Positions 6,180-7,091 of a stretch of 7,091 nucleotides of DNA are shown one piece after another. Position 1 is the stretch's first letter, and the number at the start of each line of letters is the position of its first letter. This DNA comes from Acidimicrobiales bacterium. Its GTDB lineage: Bacteria; Actinomycetota; Acidimicrobiia; Acidimicrobiales; JAKAVM01. A program made the translations under genes and the position numbers. The notes beneath the pieces were generated by a model that saw only the letters and a program-made list of their open reading frames with translations, searched no databases and was not told where the DNA came from. The stretch spans positions 1 to 7,091 of the forward strand of contig DAIDIS010000245.1 in NCBI GenBank assembly GCA_027451785.1, given 5' to 3'.

Positions 6180-6689
6180 TGAGGGCTCGAAAAGGCTCTT
6201 CCAGTTCTCCGACTTTGCCGACTCGACCTGTTCGAGGCTCATGGCCGCAACGATCTCAGGGACCCTGTTCGTCGCATCCAGCTGCACCCAGTAGTTGTGG
6301 GATGCTCCGGAAATGCACGTGCGCTCATCGGCGAGTCCATCAGGGCACGAACCAATGAATCCCCAGATGGAGAAAGCGACCTCCAAGTCTTTGGAGACCG
6401 GCGCCCTCCCGAAGTGAGAGGCCCGGGTCATAGCCACCCCAACACATGCAGCAATGGCGTCCTCGGCGTGTTCGCCGGCCTTCAAGTTCAACTGACTCTC
6501 AAACCGATGTGCCAGAGACAGCGCATAGCCTTGGTCCGGTCCCTGCACTCCCCGCATCTTGCCGATGGGCTGGCCCGGTCGGGTCAACTCGGCAACCCTG
6601 GTCTGGGACCAAGCCTCAGGAGCGGGCAAGCGGTCGACTGGCCTCACGTCTGCCTCTGGCGTGGTCGGGGCAAAGTTGGGCTGGCTCAA
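6177..6689 (-). CDS. Conserved-looking protein of unknown function, coupled to cimA
   Basis: 170-aa soluble protein with no signal peptide or membrane segment; I do not recognise a named domain. Notable stretches are FAPTTPEADVRPVDRLPAP near the N-terminus, VQGPDQGYALSLAHRFESQL (about 48-67), GEHAEDAIAACVGVAMTRASHFGRAPV (about 72-98), a tryptophan/glycine-rich part FSIWGFIGS (106-114) and SHNYWVQLD (130-138). It resembles uncharacterised actinobacterial proteins I recall with a PDQGYAL motif, but that recollection cannot be verified here. The start is chosen as TTG 6689-6687, whose TTGA overlaps the cimA stop TGA and which has AGAAAGGTG just upstream. A longer version from ATG 6749 would run 60 bases into cimA and adds an Arg/Leu-rich stretch that reads like a shadow frame. 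Coupling suggests a role linked to cimA or simply shared expression. Confidence 0.75.
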   Translation of the reverse strand: MSQPNFAPTTPEADVRPVDRLPAPEAWSQTRVAELTRPGQPIGKMRGVQGPDQGYALSLAHRFESQLNLKAGEHAEDAIAACVGVAMTRASHFGRAPVSKDLEVAFSIWGFIGSCPDGLADERTCISGASHNYWVQLDATNRVPEIVAAMSLEQVESAKSENWKSLFEPS

Positions 6690-7091
6690 GAGTCTGCACC
6701 TTTCTGGTGAAGCAATCCGTAAACGATGGAGTCGGAGAGGGCCTGCCAAGAGGCCTCGATGATGTTCTGCGATACACCGATGGTGGTCCAGGTGGACTCT
6801 CCGTCGGTGGAGTCGATGAGGACCCTTGTGACAGCACCTGTACCTTTGGCAGTGTCGATCACCCGCACTCGGTAATCGGTCAGGTGAAGCTTGGATAGGG
6901 CCTCGTAGCGCCTGCCGATGGCCTTGCGGAGGGCGGAGTCCAGAGCATTAACCGGGCCATTGCCTTCAGCGACCTCTACGATTCGCTCGTCTCCAACGTG
7001 AACCTTGACCACCGCTTCGGTAAGGACGGTGCCTATCATCTCCGGGTTACGGTCCATGGATTTCTCCATCACCACCCGGAAGGACTCCAAG
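6686..7091 (-). CDS. cimA: (R)-citramalate synthase, C-terminal part (runs off right edge)
   Basis: Condenses pyruvate and acetyl-CoA to (R)-citramalate, the first step of the threonine-independent route to isoleucine. Only about the last 135 residues are in the window; the TIM-barrel catalytic domain lies beyond the edge. What remains is the LeuA-type dimerisation/allosteric domain: TEAVVKVHVGDERIVEVAEG (24-43 of the visible part), GPVNALDSALRKAI (45-58), LTDYRVRVIDTAKGTGAVTRV (70-90), and the C-terminal block TIGVSQNIIEASWQALSDSI (103-122) followed by YGLL, which is typical of CimA rather than of 2-isopropylmalate synthase proper. This domain usually binds the feedback inhibitor (isoleucine in CimA). 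The frame is open to the right edge, so the first visible codon (TTG) is internal. The gene ends in TGA at 6688-6686, overlapping the TTG of the next gene. Confidence 0.93.
   Translation of the reverse strand, partial: LESFRVVMEKSMDRNPEMIGTVLTEAVVKVHVGDERIVEVAEGNGPVNALDSALRKAIGRRYEALSKLHLTDYRVRVIDTAKGTGAVTRVLIDSTDGESTWTTIGVSQNIIEASWQALSDSIVYGLLHQKGADS
6697..6705 (-). promoter_or_regulatory. Ribosome binding site supporting the TTG start of the unknown gene
   Basis: The minus strand reads AGAAAGGTG within the last codons of cimA, ending seven bases before the TTG at 6689. Together with the TTGA overlap it decides the start of the downstream gene in favour of TTG over the distant ATG at 6749. 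Confidence 0.5.

Noticed and set aside
5792..6358. 188-codon plus-strand open frame spanning the acetyltransferase and the unknown gene
   Set aside because: It crosses two minus-strand genes and shows no domain pattern; treated as a shadow.
6690..6749. ATG at 6749 as start of the unknown gene
   Set aside because: It would extend 60 bases into cimA with an Arg/Leu-rich segment; the TTG at 6689 has a ribosome site and a stop-start overlap.

Overview
The window looks like chromosomal DNA from a moderately GC-rich actinobacterium. Supporting signs are frequent GTG/TTG starts, 4-base start/stop overlaps, a FadE25-like acyl-CoA dehydrogenase, a citramalate synthase and a GluRS of actinobacterial flavour. 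The protein style suggests something near class Acidimicrobiia, but that is an impression from sequence, not a search result. All eight supportable genes lie on the minus strand, so transcription runs from the right edge (7091) to the left. No rRNA, tRNA, CRISPR array, transposase or phage gene is visible.

In transcription order: the 3' part of cimA ((R)-citramalate synthase, isoleucine precursor pathway) enters from the right edge. Its TGA overlaps the probable TTG start of a 170-aa protein of unknown function. A GNAT acetyltransferase follows. Next comes a compact ABC-2 type transporter set: ATPase, then a permease in ATGA overlap with it, then a second, related permease 53 bp further on. 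A 160-bp gap with repeat and hairpin signals separates this from an acyl-CoA dehydrogenase gene, which overlaps gltX (glutamyl-tRNA synthetase) by ATGA. The last 110 bp at the left edge hold no gene that can be assigned.

Functionally there are three parts: branched-chain amino acid synthesis plus a coupled unknown protein (6686-7091 and 6177-6689); an accessory-looking block of acetyltransferase and ABC exporter (2853-6124), whose permease part is lower in G+C than its surroundings in hand-counted lines; and a housekeeping/lipid catabolism pair (111-2692). In many actinobacteria cimA and gltX lie close together (general knowledge), so the exporter block may be an insertion into that neighbourhood. 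I found no clearly novel system. The most useful leads are the unknown gene coupled to cimA, the two-permease exporter of unknown substrate, and a pair of palindromic repeats just upstream of the acyl-CoA dehydrogenase.
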